Assembly (NCBI GenBank): GCA_021783515.1
Contig: JAJXTV010000027.1
Coordinates: 1-52,964 of the forward strand
Reading direction: 5' to 3'
From: Nitrospirota bacterium
GTDB lineage: Bacteria; Nitrospirota; Thermodesulfovibrionia; Thermodesulfovibrionales; UBA6898
Length of the DNA stretch: 52,964 bases
Positions within the stretch are counted from its first letter, which is position 1; each line of letters begins with the position of its first letter. The notes beneath the pieces are model-generated. The model saw only the letters and a program-made list of their open reading frames with translations, searched no databases and was not told the DNA's origin. Shown in pieces: positions 1 through 9,890 of the stretch. A program made the position numbers and the translations under genes.

Positions 1-117
1 CCGAAACGCCAGCACCTTCGTGATCGCCGCCGTCAAGGTCGTCTTGCCGTGGTCGACATGCCCGATCGTCCCTACGTTGCAGTGCGGTTTCGTCCTCTCA
101 AATTTTGCCTTTGCCAT
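1..117 (-). CDS. tuf: Elongation factor Tu, N-terminal fragment (cut by window edge)
   Basis: The first 39 codons of EF-Tu, the GTPase that brings aminoacyl-tRNA to the ribosome. The frame begins [20 protein letters not shown] and contains the P-loop region [10 protein letters not shown] at residues 19-28. The ATG lies at 115-117, and the rest of the gene is beyond position 1. It sits 65 bp downstream of fusA on the same strand, which is the usual str-operon order rpsL-rpsG-fusA-tuf. Identification is firm because the EF-Tu N-terminus is nearly invariant. Confidence 0.97.
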   Translation of the reverse strand, partial: MAKAKFERTKPHCNVGTIGHVDHGKTTLTAAITKVLAFR

Positions 118-182
118 CTCGCCTCCTTGCGATATCTTCCTTCGGTATCGACGGGATCTCCCGTGCCTACCTGTTATCTATC

Positions 183-2261
<2,079 letters not shown>

Positions 2262-2283
2262 AGTATCTCTCCTCTATCTCTCT

Positions 2284-2754
2284 TTACCATCTATAATGGG
2301 CAAAAGCCTTATTAGCCTCGGCCATTCTGTGGGTGTCTTCCTTCTTCTTGATGGAAGAGCCGGTATTGTTGAAGGCGTCGAGCAGTTCGCCCGCCAGCCT
2401 CTCTCGCATCGTCTTCTCTCCCCTGCCGCGGGCATAACTGATCAGCCACCGGGAGGCGAGGGCCATTCTGCGCTGCGGCCGTATCTCGACCGGCACCTGA
2501 TAGGTCGCGCCTCCGACCCTCCTGGGCTTCACCTCGACGAGGGGCTTCACGTTTTCGAGGGCGGCCTTGAAGACCTTGAGCGGGTCGTTCCCCGTCTTGT
2601 CCCTGATCACGTCGAAGGCGCCGTAGCAGATCGCCTCGGCGGTCGATTTCTTGCCGTCCTTCATGATAGCGGCCATAAACTTGCTGACGACCTTGCTGTT
2701 GTATTTCGGGTCGGGCAGTACTTCTCTTTTTTCTGCAACTCTTCTTCTCGGCAT
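2284..2754 (-). CDS. rpsG: 30S ribosomal protein S7
   Basis: Primary 16S rRNA-binding protein of the 30S head, 156 aa as is standard. It begins [20 protein letters not shown] and contains the conserved [17 protein letters not shown] segment that contacts rRNA. ATG start at 2752-2754. It lies 13 bp after the rpsL stop codon and 22 bp before fusA. In E. coli S7 represses its own operon translationally; whether that holds here cannot be judged from the sequence. Confidence 0.98.
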   Translation of the reverse strand: MPRRRVAEKREVLPDPKYNSKVVSKFMAAIMKDGKKSTAEAICYGAFDVIRDKTGNDPLKVFKAALENVKPLVEVKPRRVGGATYQVPVEIRPQRRMALASRWLISYARGRGEKTMRERLAGELLDAFNNTGSSIKKKEDTHRMAEANKAFAHYRW

Positions 2755-2767
2755 TTAGTGACTCCGT

Positions 2768-3139
2768 TTACTTGGGCTTCTTGGTTCCGTACTTCGACCG
2801 GCCGCGCCTTCTGTCGTTGACGCCGGTCGAGTCGAGCGTGCCCCTTATAATATGGTATCTGACACCGGGCAGGTCCTTGACCCTTCCGCCCCTGATCATC
2901 ACGATAGAGTGTTCCTGGAGGTTATGCCCCACGCCGGGGATATACGCAGTCACTTCCATCGCATTGGTAAGCCTCACCCTCGCCACCTTCCTCAAGGCGG
3001 AGTTCGGCTTTTTCGGCGTGGTGGTATAAACCCTCACGCAGACCCCCCTCTTCTGGGGACACGACTTCAGCGCGGGACTCTTCGTCTTGCTGATCAAACT
3101 CTTTCTACCCTGTCTTACCAACTGTGCTATTGTGGGCAC
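2768..3139 (-). CDS. rpsL: 30S ribosomal protein S12
   Basis: Decoding-centre protein of the 30S subunit, 123 aa. It shows the family signature [15 protein letters not shown] and the PGVRYH segment; the lysines in these loops are the classical streptomycin-resistance sites. The start codon is GTG (3137-3139), with the Shine-Dalgarno GGAGG only four bases upstream. It is the first gene of the str operon here; rpoB and rpoC are not next to it, and an AICAR transformylase gene lies upstream instead. Two promoter candidates occur in the 460-bp upstream gap. Confidence 0.98.
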   Translation of the reverse strand: MPTIAQLVRQGRKSLISKTKSPALKSCPQKRGVCVRVYTTTPKKPNSALRKVARVRLTNAMEVTAYIPGVGHNLQEHSIVMIRGGRVKDLPGVRYHIIRGTLDSTGVNDRRRGRSKYGTKKPK

Positions 3140-3207
3140 TTTTCCTCCAATAATAATAGGTCACGAATAGATCACGAAAATCTTGTTACCCTGGGAAAAA
3201 CCTTACA

Positions 3208-3236
3208 ACTTTACCAGAGAAAAAAATCTTTGTCAA
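3208..3236 (-). promoter_or_regulatory. Sigma-70 promoter candidate proximal to rpsL
   Basis: Read on the minus strand, a perfect TTGACA (-35, 3231-3236) is followed by a 17-bp spacer and TAAAGT (-10, 3208-3213, four of six matches). A/T-rich sequence lies just upstream, as in an UP element. Transcription would start near 3201, leaving a leader of about 60 nt before the rpsL GTG. Confidence 0.6.
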
Positions 3237-3310
3237 GTTTTTCGGAGATATTCCTAAAAAAAACAGCGTTCCGAAAAACCGGTCAGCGGAAATCCGTGTT
3301 GGAAGTTAGT

Positions 3311-3341
3311 ATTATAACACTATTTGCATCGTCTGTGTAAA
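3311..3341 (-). promoter_or_regulatory. Sigma-70 promoter candidate, distal, for the str operon
   Basis: On the minus strand TTTACA (3336-3341) is separated by 19 bp from a perfect TATAAT (3311-3316). The -10 is preceded by TG plus one base, forming an extended -10 that could compensate for the long spacer. A transcript from here would carry a leader of about 165 nt ahead of rpsL. Confidence 0.5.
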
Positions 3342-3601
3342 CCCTTTACGGGCAAAAATGCAACAATAACCCGCGCCATCTCAAAAAATAATTACCGCAA
3401 AGGCGAAAAGGGCGGTACGAAAAGCCTTTTGCCCCGTCAAATCCTATCGCACTATATGAACAGCGAGCGAATGAAGGCGGATAATCGTCCCCTTCATCAG
3501 ATTCCCTGCAATCCTTGCCGCCGGGAAGATCAAGGGGGCTGAGGGACGCCCTGCCCGCCGGCATGCAACAGAAGGGCGGGAGCCAAAAGCCTCTCCTTTG
3601 A
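3342..3601. other. Intergenic region between the AICAR transformylase gene and the str promoters
   Basis: No convincing gene is seen. The short ORFs here have no recognisable sequence. One imperfect inverted repeat with CCCGCC/GGCGGG arms lies around 3552-3580, just after the upstream gene on the minus strand, but it lacks a T-run and is not a clear intrinsic terminator. Confidence 0.4.
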
Positions 3602-4888
3602 TCAATGCCTGAAGGCCCTCTGGCCGGTAAAGACCATCGCCGCCTTCGCCTGGTTGCAGGCCTCTATCACCTCGAAGTCCCTCTCCGAGCCCCCGGGCTG
3701 AACAACCGCCGTCACGCCCTCTTTCAGGCCGACATCCACGCCGTCTCTGAAGGGGAAAAAGGCGTCGGATACCATCGCCGATCCGATAAGGCCCCCCTTG
3801 TGCAGCTTCGTTTCCTCGTCTATCTCCCGGAGGGCTGACGCGTCCCTCTTGCCCTCGGAGGCCTCGAGTTCGAAGGTCTTGTACGGAACGCCGTGCCTCC
3901 GGAAGCAGAGGGCGTCGGCGTATTTCGTGTAAGCCTTGAAGACGGCGATTTCAGCGACGCCGACCCTGTCCTGCTCGCCGGTGCCGATCCCCACCGTCAC
4001 CCCGTCTTTGACGTAAAGGACGGAATTGGACGTGACCCCCTGCTCGACGCTCCAACCGAAGAGCATGTCCTCGTACTCCTTCTCGGCAGGCTGCCTCTCG
4101 ACCGCATATTCCTTCCCTTTGTAAAGCGTTTTGGCGGGGAGGAAATCATCCTTCGTCCTGATGCGGTTCAGCGGGGACTGCTGGACGATTATTCCGCCGT
4201 CGATAAGCGCCTTAAAATCGACAAACCGGCGGGAGCGGTAGGTTTCGAGCGTGGCGATCCTGTCGATTCTGACGATTCTCAGGTTCTTCCTCTTTGCGAG
4301 GATCGCGACCGCCCCCTCTTCGAAATCGGGGGCCCCGACCACCTCGAGGTAGTTGCCGCTCACCATTTCGGCGGTCGTCTTGTCCATCGGTCTGTTGACG
4401 ACCAGGCACCCCCCGAAGGCGGCGATCCTGTCGGCCATGTTCGCCTTTTCGTACGCCTCGGAAACCGTCGCGCCGTAGGCGACGCCGCAGGGGTTATTGT
4501 GCTTGAGGATCGTTGCGGCCGGTTTTGCCGAGAGGTATTTCAGGATGTTCAGCGCATTGTCGAGGTCGGTAAGGTTCGTCTTTCCCGGGTGTTTCCCGGC
4601 CTGTATCATGTCGGCCTCGGAGATGCTGCTCACCAGCCCGTTGCCCGCTTCGATGAACTTGCAGTCGGCCAGCGCCAGATTGCCGTTGACCAGTTCGTAC
4701 AGCGCGGCCTGCTGGTCGGGGTTCTCGCCGTAGCGCAGCCCTTTTTCGATCAGTTCCCCGGTCTTTTCGTCGGGGATCTTCCAGGCCCGCTTTTTATAGA
4801 CGAGCGTCTGGTCGCCAAACGTGATCGTCATGGTATCGGGGAAGTTGTCATCCATTATGGTTTTGTACATCTTTTTCAGGTCCGACAT
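3602..4888 (-). CDS. Stand-alone AICAR transformylase (PurH C-terminal-type)
   Basis: Transfers a formyl group from 10-formyl-THF to AICAR in the penultimate step of purine synthesis. The 428-aa protein matches the transformylase domain of PurH: RYGENPDQQA near residue 52 and the catalytic Lys-His pair in LKHNNPCG (K129, H130). The N-terminal IMP cyclohydrolase domain of the usual PurH of about 510-530 aa is absent, so IMP closure must be done by another gene. ATG start with a good AAGGAGA site. The bifunctional symbol purH would mislead; some databases call this type an IMP cyclohydrolase-related protein. Confidence 0.88.
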   Translation of the reverse strand: MSDLKKMYKTIMDDNFPDTMTITFGDQTLVYKKRAWKIPDEKTGELIEKGLRYGENPDQQAALYELVNGNLALADCKFIEAGNGLVSSISEADMIQAGKHPGKTNLTDLDNALNILKYLSAKPAATILKHNNPCGVAYGATVSEAYEKANMADRIAAFGGCLVVNRPMDKTTAEMVSGNYLEVVGAPDFEEGAVAILAKRKNLRIVRIDRIATLETYRSRRFVDFKALIDGGIIVQQSPLNRIRTKDDFLPAKTLYKGKEYAVERQPAEKEYEDMLFGWSVEQGVTSNSVLYVKDGVTVGIGTGEQDRVGVAEIAVFKAYTKYADALCFRRHGVPYKTFELEASEGKRDASALREIDEETKLHKGGLIGSAMVSDAFFPFRDGVDVGLKEGVTAVVQPGGSERDFEVIEACNQAKAAMVFTGQRAFRH

Positions 4889-5062
4889 GCTATATCTCCT
4901 TTGGAACTATGTTGTGGAGGCCGGAAAATGCGGGCCACTGCTCAATAAAAGGAATAAGACAATAATACCAGAAAAGACGCTCTGGGGAAAGGGACATGCC
5001 CGGCGACATCCCGCCCGCCTTTTTAGTACAATAGGGCAGAATATTACCGAAACGGAGAAGAC

Positions 5063-5632
5063 ATGAAAAATATCGCCAATTTCCTTTTCGAGGCCGGGAT
5101 GCTGAAACGGACCCCGCGCACCGGCTTTCAGTTTCTGGGGTCGGGGGCCGAGTCGGTCGCCGAGCATATCTTCAGGACGGTATACATCGGCTACGCGCTG
5201 GGGCATCTGGCCGGGGATGTGGACATGGACAGACTTACAAAGATGTGCCTTTTCCACGACCTGCCGGAGGCAAGGACCGGCGATCTCAATTACGTGAACA
5301 AGAAATACGTAAAGGCCGACGCGAAAAAAGCGATCGACGACCTTGCGGCTACCATTCCCTTCGGTCCCGAGATCAGGGAGCTTATCGTCGAATTCGAGAA
5401 GGGGGAGACCGCCGAGGCGCGGCTCGCTAACGATGCAGACCAGATCGAGTTGATCCTCGCTCTGAAGGAATACAAGGACCTGGGAAACACCTATGCCGAC
5501 GAATGGCTCGAATACGCGATCAAGCGGCTCAAGACCGACGTCGCGCGCGATCTAGCAAGAACGATCCTCGAGACCGATTCGTCGCTCTGGTGGTTTTCGG
5601 AAAAGTCCGACTGGTGGGTGAGAGGAAAGTAG
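5063..5632 (+). CDS. HD-domain phosphohydrolase, HDDC2/YfbR-like
   Basis: Metal-dependent phosphohydrolase of 189 aa, probably a nucleoside 5'-monophosphatase by family resemblance. Visible HD-domain ligands are H35 (AEH), H65-D66 (FHDLPEA) and the DAD at 124-126. The length and the pattern FHDLPEARTGD match HDDC2-like proteins. The ATG has GGAG seven bases upstream, and a TACAAT -10-like box lies at about 5026. It is divergent from the purine gene at 3602-4888, which fits nucleotide metabolism, but substrate preference cannot be read from sequence. Confidence 0.8.
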   Translation: MKNIANFLFEAGMLKRTPRTGFQFLGSGAESVAEHIFRTVYIGYALGHLAGDVDMDRLTKMCLFHDLPEARTGDLNYVNKKYVKADAKKAIDDLAATIPFGPEIRELIVEFEKGETAEARLANDADQIELILALKEYKDLGNTYADEWLEYAIKRLKTDVARDLARTILETDSSLWWFSEKSDWWVRGK

Positions 5633-5645
5633 GGGCAGCAGGACT

Positions 5646-5876
5646 TTAGTTCAAAAGAAAGTCGAAATCTTCCTTGCTGATCGACAAGGATTTCTTACCG
5701 GTGACGGCGCCGTCCATAACGGCCTGATAAAGCTTCGTCTTTTTTCCCTTGAGGGCCATCATCTTTTCCTCTATCGTATGGCGCATCAGCACCCTTGTGA
5801 CATACGAAAAACGACCCATCTCCGCCAAAGTCGAAGAACGTATCAGAAGTACAAGTTTTCGAGATATGCCCGCCAA
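5646..5876 (-). pseudogene. Remnant: C-terminal tail of a SNF2/helicase-family protein
   Basis: Only the last 50 or so codons look genuine: a YVTRVLMRHTIEEKMMALKG segment followed by KKTKLYQAVMDG and a C-terminal DFDFLLN. This matches the end of SNF2-type helicases, where a TIEEK(I/M) helix follows motif VI. All ATPase motifs are missing. The fragment is wedged between the icd stop (5880) and the convergent HD gene (5632). The coding signal fades above about 5830, so the ATG at 5876 is probably accidental. A decayed remnant is the best reading. Confidence 0.6.
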
Positions 5877-5879
5877 TAA

Positions 5880-7091
5880 TCACTTGCCCGGTCTTTGTTT
5901 CAATCTTTCCGCAACCGCATCAATAAACTCTTCTGTCCGGGCGAATTTCGAGACCTTCGGCTCGGCGATCAGCATCAGGTCTTTCGTCATGACGCCTCCT
6001 TCAACCGCCGCGATCACCGCCTCCTCGAGCGTCCGGGCGAAACGGACGACGTCCAGGGTATTGTCGATCTCTCCCCGCTTCGCTAATGCCCCGGTCCAGG
6101 CGAAGATCGAGGCGACCGGGTTCGTCGAGGTGGGATTGCCCTTGAGATGCTCGTAGTAATGGCGCACCACCGTCCCGTGGGCCGCCTCGAATTCGTATTT
6201 GCCGTCAGGAGAGACGAGCACCGAGGTCATCAGCCCGAGGCTGCCGAAGCCGGTCGCCACCATGTCCGACATCACGTCGCCGTCATAGTTCATGCAGGCC
6301 CAGAGCATGCCGCCTTCGGACTTCACCACCTGGGCCACGGCGTCGTCGATAAGGAGATACCGGTATTTGACCCCCGCAGAGTCGAACTTCTCTTTCGCCT
6401 TCTCGGCCTCCTCGCCGAAAACGTCGCGGAAGAAGCCGTGATACTGTTTCGAGATCGTGTCCTTCGCCCCGAACCAGAGATCTATCTTTTCGCCGATCGC
6501 GTAGTTGATGCACGCCTTCGCAAAGCTCCTGATCGAGGATTCGGTGTTATGCATTCCCATCGCGACCCCTTTGCCGGAAAAGTCATGCACCTTCACGACC
6601 TTCTTTTCTCCGCCGGAAGCCGGGGTGAAGACGAGTTCGGCCGTTCCCGGCCCCTCCACCACGAATTCGGCGCACTTATAGATATCTCCGTAGGCATGGC
6701 GGCCTATGACGATCGGCTTCTTCCAAAAACGGACCGCGGGGGGGATATTCTTCATGATGATCGGCTTTCTGAAGACGGTGCCGTCGAGGATCGACCTTAT
6801 CGTGCCGTTGGGGCTCTTCCACTGCTGTTTCAGGCCGTACTCCTTCACCCTCGCCGCATTCGGGGTGATCGTGGCGCATTTCACGCCGATCCCCGTCTCC
6901 TTGATCGCCTCGGCCGCCTCGACGGTGATCCGGTCGTCCGTCTCGTCTCGCCGCTTTATCCCCAGATCGAAATACCTGATATCGAGATCCAGAAAAGGGG
7001 TTATGAGCTTCTCCTTGATCATATGCCAGATCACCCTGGCCATCTCGTCGCCGTCCATCTCGACGATCGGATTCTTCACTTTTATCGGCAC
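5880..7091 (-). CDS. icd: NADP-dependent isocitrate dehydrogenase, eukaryotic-like type
   Basis: Oxidative decarboxylation of isocitrate to 2-oxoglutarate in the TCA cycle. The N-terminus [20 protein letters not shown] and the later [14 protein letters not shown] and [16 protein letters not shown] segments are typical of the homodimeric eukaryotic-like subfamily. I place the start at GTG 7089-7091, because GGAGG lies six bases upstream and this gives 403 aa, the family length. The open frame runs on to 7274, but that extension has no family resemblance. Monocistronic as far as can be seen. Confidence 0.93.
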   Translation of the reverse strand: MPIKVKNPIVEMDGDEMARVIWHMIKEKLITPFLDLDIRYFDLGIKRRDETDDRITVEAAEAIKETGIGVKCATITPNAARVKEYGLKQQWKSPNGTIRSILDGTVFRKPIIMKNIPPAVRFWKKPIVIGRHAYGDIYKCAEFVVEGPGTAELVFTPASGGEKKVVKVHDFSGKGVAMGMHNTESSIRSFAKACINYAIGEKIDLWFGAKDTISKQYHGFFRDVFGEEAEKAKEKFDSAGVKYRYLLIDDAVAQVVKSEGGMLWACMNYDGDVMSDMVATGFGSLGLMTSVLVSPDGKYEFEAAHGTVVRHYYEHLKGNPTSTNPVASIFAWTGALAKRGEIDNTLDVVRFARTLEEAVIAAVEGGVMTKDLMLIAEPKVSKFARTEEFIDAVAERLKQRPGK

Positions 7092-7216
7092 GTGGTCCTC
7101 CCTCAAATGGTGTAGGTGGTAATTTAATGGGTCGAAGCGCGGTATGTCAACGGGGGCTGCGGGAGCCCCTCTTTTTGTGATAGGATACTGCAAGACACCC
7201 GAAAGGAGGGCCTGTA

Positions 7217-7576
7217 ATGGCTGAAGCGTGGTATGAGGGGCTGCCGGAGGATGCACTGAAGACGGAAACGGCAAAGGAGTACGAAAGGGCGGAGGCTATC
7301 ATCAGAGAGAAACTCGGCCAGGGGCTCGATTTCGACACGGCGTGCGCGGATATCGGGGTGGAGGACGCCAAGGTGAGGCAGGAAATAATCGACGACATGC
7401 TGAAGGTCCTGATCGGCGAGGAGCATTTTTCAAAGAATGTTCCGCTTGAAGAGCTGGCGAAGAAGCTGAAGGTCGCGGCAGAACGGCTCGAAAAGGCGAA
7501 GCTCGAGATGCTCGAAGACGTTAAGAACACCTCGATCAAGGCCTTTTATAAGAGCCTCGGACACGGAAACGCATAG
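7217..7576 (+). CDS. Small helical protein of unknown function
   Basis: 119 aa, charged and almost wholly alpha-helical in character, with no Cys motif, signal peptide or membrane segment. The ATG follows a strong Shine-Dalgarno (AAAGGAGGG, six-base spacing), so it is very likely translated. The middle portion ([20 protein letters not shown]) resembles an amphipathic or coiled-coil helix. It starts a likely operon with the repeat proteins downstream, the next start being 10 bp after this stop. I do not recognise the family. Confidence 0.75.
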   Translation: MAEAWYEGLPEDALKTETAKEYERAEAIIREKLGQGLDFDTACADIGVEDAKVRQEIIDDMLKVLIGEEHFSKNVPLEELAKKLKVAAERLEKAKLEMLEDVKNTSIKAFYKSLGHGNA

Positions 7577-7585
7577 CAATAGCCC

Positions 7586-8203
7586 GTGGCGAAAGACGTT
7601 CCCTGCAGAGAAGATTCTGTCGTAAGGTTCCCCGGCGGTTCCTTCCTTAAATCCTGCGTGCTTTCGGAAGATTGTTCCATACAGGAGATAGCGTTCAGGG
7701 AGGGTTCGGTCGTCGGGTTCGACGAATCGGGCAGGCTCTGGAGATGTAACATATCCGGAGACACGGCGGTCGGAGGGCTGATATGCAGGGCGGGAAGCGA
7801 GATGGAGTTCTTTCCTGACGGGCTGTTGCAATCCTGCATGCTTTCTGTCGGCGCAACGATAGACGGGGTGCCGGCGGCGGCAGGATCTCTCGTGATGTTT
7901 CACGAAAACGGACGCCTTTTCCTGTGCGACCTCATGCGGGAGATGACGATTCAGGGCTGGCCGATAAAGGGGGGGACAGACGTCTGTTTCTTCGACGACG
8001 GCAGGCTTTCGGCCTTTTGGCTGTCGGCGGATCATGAGGTTGACGGGATTCTCTTGAGCGCCGGGACGAGGGTATGGATCGGCAGAAACGGAAGGCTTAT
8101 CGCCGGCACTTTGAAGAAAGGGCTTGAAGCGGGTGGAAGCACCTGCATGACCGGGAGCTTCGCTGTCTTTTCAGAAAGCGGATCGCTGATGCATTGCGGG
8201 TGA
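7586..8203 (+). CDS. Protein of seven 30-residue repeats, MORN_2-like
   Basis: 205 aa made almost entirely of about seven tandem 30-residue units. The unit reads roughly: G-(V/I) then five residues, G-S, x-V-x, F-(H/D)-E-(N/S)-G-R-L, two residues, C, then L-S-x-D-x-x-(I/V). The FHENGRL core recalls MORN_2/YwqK-type beta-hairpin repeats, so a solenoid is likely. Start is GTG at 7586, 10 bp after the preceding stop, without a strong ribosome site, suggesting translational coupling. No signal peptide is visible. The paralogue at 8416 has the same period. Function unknown. Confidence 0.75.
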   Translation: MAKDVPCREDSVVRFPGGSFLKSCVLSEDCSIQEIAFREGSVVGFDESGRLWRCNISGDTAVGGLICRAGSEMEFFPDGLLQSCMLSVGATIDGVPAAAGSLVMFHENGRLFLCDLMREMTIQGWPIKGGTDVCFFDDGRLSAFWLSADHEVDGILLSAGTRVWIGRNGRLIAGTLKKGLEAGGSTCMTGSFAVFSESGSLMHCG

Positions 8204-8415
8204 TAGGTTTCAGGCGGGAAAGGCGTCCCTCAAACCTTCCTGATGCGATAGGATTTACCGTAGCATGGCGTCGAGACTACAACTTTCGATGAAAGTTCTG
8301 TTGTGAATATATAATTGGGGGCGCGGCTTCCGATGCGCTAAGGAATCGCGACGAAAGCTTTTCGGTCCACTCCCCCCGCCTTTGCGATGATACTTGTGCA
8401 GCTGAGGACTTATTG

Positions 8416-9036
8416 ATGGAGATCATTCATTATAAAGACGCTCAGATCAGGGGGAAGCGGCTTGGAGAGGATGAGAAGGTGCAGGGGATACTCTGCCCCG
8501 CGGGGTCCTGGGTATGGTTTCATCGAAACGGCGCCGTCTCGTCCCTCGAACCGCTCTCTGATGTCGAAATCGAGGGGGTTACCTGCCGGGCAAATTCACG
8601 GGTCTCCTTCCACGAAAACGGCCGCCTGATGAAGTGCTGGATCTCCCGGGACGCCGTGATACAAGGGGTGCCGACTCGTTCCGATACGTTCCTGCTCTTT
8701 CATGAAAACGGCAGCCTGGCAGCCTGCAGACTCTCGGAAAACCTCCTTTACCGGAATATCCCCTGCAAAGAAGGCCGCTGGATAGGGTTTTATGACGACG
8801 GCGGCCTCAAGAGGTGTTTCCTTGCTGAAGACACGATCAGCAGCGGAGTGATGCTGAGAGAGGGGACCTGGGCCGCCTTTCACCCTAACGGCGTGCTCGA
8901 CAATTACCGGCTTCCGCAAGACACGCTCATCCAGGGGATGGAGTATTGCACGGGGGACATCCTCCTGTTTGATGAGGACGGAAGGGTTTCGGAAAAAATC
9001 ATCGTCCCCGCCCGGCCGGACGAAACGGCGAGATAG
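8416..9036 (+). CDS. Protein of six 30-residue repeats, paralogue of the preceding gene
   Basis: 206 aa with about six 30-residue units of the same design as the 7586-8203 protein. Well-conserved cores are SFHENGRLMKC and LFHENGSLAAC, with (Q/E)G(V/I) opening each unit. I choose ATG 8416; a TTG one codon earlier is also open. A GAGG site lies about nine bases upstream. The 212-bp gap from its paralogue holds no gene that I can see. The pair probably arose by gene duplication with loss or gain of one repeat. Function unknown. Confidence 0.75.
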   Translation: MEIIHYKDAQIRGKRLGEDEKVQGILCPAGSWVWFHRNGAVSSLEPLSDVEIEGVTCRANSRVSFHENGRLMKCWISRDAVIQGVPTRSDTFLLFHENGSLAACRLSENLLYRNIPCKEGRWIGFYDDGGLKRCFLAEDTISSGVMLREGTWAAFHPNGVLDNYRLPQDTLIQGMEYCTGDILLFDEDGRVSEKIIVPARPDETAR

Positions 9037-9424
9037 ACTGACTGCCGGCAGGATTCGTAAGTGCCGCGGCCAAGATGGCGGGCTCCTCTACGCTCACCAT
9101 AAGCTGCCTTAGGCGGACAGGAAATCCCATCACATAGCCGCGCTGCGGCGGGACCAGATTAATAGTCAGGATTCCCTGCCCCGACCCGTTTACCAGCCAC
9201 CGGCCGGCAAACCCATGCACCCCGCGGCTCAAGGGCTTCTCTTGCGTTTCTTCTACGGAGGCGACAGCTCTCTTCGGAAAACGGGCCCGAAACGCCCAGC
9301 CCATCCGCGCGCACACCTCCCCGCCGCTGATCTCTACGCAAGAACGAGAAGGGGGCAGGCACAAGGCACTCGAAAGAGCCTTGTACCAGGCATCGAACCG
9401 TATAGGGAACCGCTGAATTGTCAT
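8999..9424 (-). pseudogene. Doubtful ORF, possible degraded gene
   Basis: A 141-codon open frame whose 3' end runs antisense into the end of the repeat protein. The segment LMVSVEEPAILAAAL, preceded by a LVNG, is reminiscent of the class II HMG-CoA reductase stretch VNGRDYLIPM-VEEPSVVAAAS, but the rest does not align by eye and the catalytic half is absent. There is no Shine-Dalgarno. Promoter-like boxes lie upstream (9524-9552, and a TATAAT near 9435). Alternatives are a non-coding transcript or a spurious frame. Confidence 0.3.
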
Positions 9425-9523
9425 GCAAGGGAATTATAAAAGGTTATGCGTTTTTTTGTAATGTGCGCCCGCGGGTTGCCGGCAGTTTGCGCCGACGATG
9501 CCTTAATAATGATGCTGCGTTAA

Positions 9524-9552
9524 CATATACCATAGTGTTTTTCCCTTGTCAA
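9524..9552 (-). promoter_or_regulatory. Promoter candidate reading toward 9424
   Basis: On the minus strand a perfect TTGACA (9547-9552) is followed by 17 bp and TATATG (9524-9529, four of six). It points into a 700-bp stretch that otherwise has only the doubtful ORF 8999-9424. No other gene is seen between 9425 and 9690. Confidence 0.45.
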
Positions 9553-9685
9553 TATTCCCCTCGGGATTTTCAGAAGTGAGGACATATCAATCCCATTATT
9601 CTTTCTTAGCCCTTGTAAATACCAATGCCGTCTGCACCTGTCGCGGAGATACTCCTGAGACAAGAAATTACCGTGATTATGCAAA

Positions 9686-9723
9686 TAAAAAAAGCGGAAC
9701 GTGTTGTAATCACAACATTCCGC
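9686..9723 (-). terminator. Intrinsic terminator after tRNA-Met
   Basis: A 12-bp, nearly perfect stem (GCGGAATGTTGT against ACAACACGTTCCGC, with a two-base bulge and a GATT loop) is followed on the minus strand by seven T residues. It lies 12 bp beyond the CCA end of the tRNA. A T-run also flanks the other side, so it may work in both directions. Confidence 0.85.
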
Positions 9724-9735
9724 CTTTGATTTTTT

Positions 9736-9811
9736 TGGTGGCGGTGCAGGGATTCGAACCCCGGACACTGCGAATATGAGTCGCATGCTCTACCACCTGA
9801 GCTACACCGCC
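9736..9811 (-). tRNA. tRNA-Met(CAT), elongator type
   Basis: 76 nt with an encoded CCA. Acceptor GGCGGTG pairs with CACCGCC; the D arm is GCTC/GAGC; the anticodon stem TGCGA/TCGCA closes the loop CTCATAT, giving anticodon CAT; the T arm is CGGGG-TTCGAAT-CCCTG. The sequence resembles elongator tRNA-Met rather than the initiator, since the 1:72 pair is a normal G-C. A CAT anticodon could also mean tRNA-Ile2, which needs identity-element analysis to exclude. The gene lies downstream of rodA, which ends in its own terminator. Confidence 0.93.
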
Positions 9812-9822
9812 TCTGGAGCTAT

Positions 9823-9842
9823 GAGCTGACAGCTATCAGCTC
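9823..9842. repeat. Inverted repeat between tRNA-Met and rodA
   Basis: GAGCTGA and TCAGCTC form perfect arms around a six-base centre. It lies in the presumed tRNA precursor leader, between the -10 box near 9858 and the tRNA 5' end at 9811. It could be a leader hairpin or a dispersed repeat. Confidence 0.5.
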
Positions 9843-9855
9843 TCAGCGAATACAG

Positions 9856-9861
9856 ATTATA
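9856..9861 (-). promoter_or_regulatory. -10 box upstream of tRNA-Met
   Basis: A perfect TATAAT on the minus strand about 45 bp before the tRNA 5' end. The corresponding -35 region overlaps the rodA stop and terminator stem and matches the consensus poorly (TTTATT), so this promoter assignment is tentative. Confidence 0.4.
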
Positions 9862-9863
9862 CC

Positions 9864-9890
9864 AAAAACAGGCCTCTTAATAAAAGAGGC
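9864..9890 (-). terminator. Terminator overlapping the rodA stop codon
   Basis: On the minus strand GCCTCTT-TTATT-AAGAGGC is followed by CTGTTTTTGG. The hairpin includes the last rodA codons and its TAA stop, so the shape operon ends directly at the end of coding sequence. Confidence 0.65.

Noticed and set aside
3395-3460. Possible cyclic di-GMP riboswitch around CGCAAAGGCG
   Set aside because: A few bases resemble the GEMM tetraloop-receptor region, but the paired P1 and P2 stems are not there.
7092-7274. N-terminal extension of isocitrate dehydrogenase
   Set aside because: The extra 61 codons lack family similarity, while GTG 7091 has a strong GGAGG site and gives the usual length.
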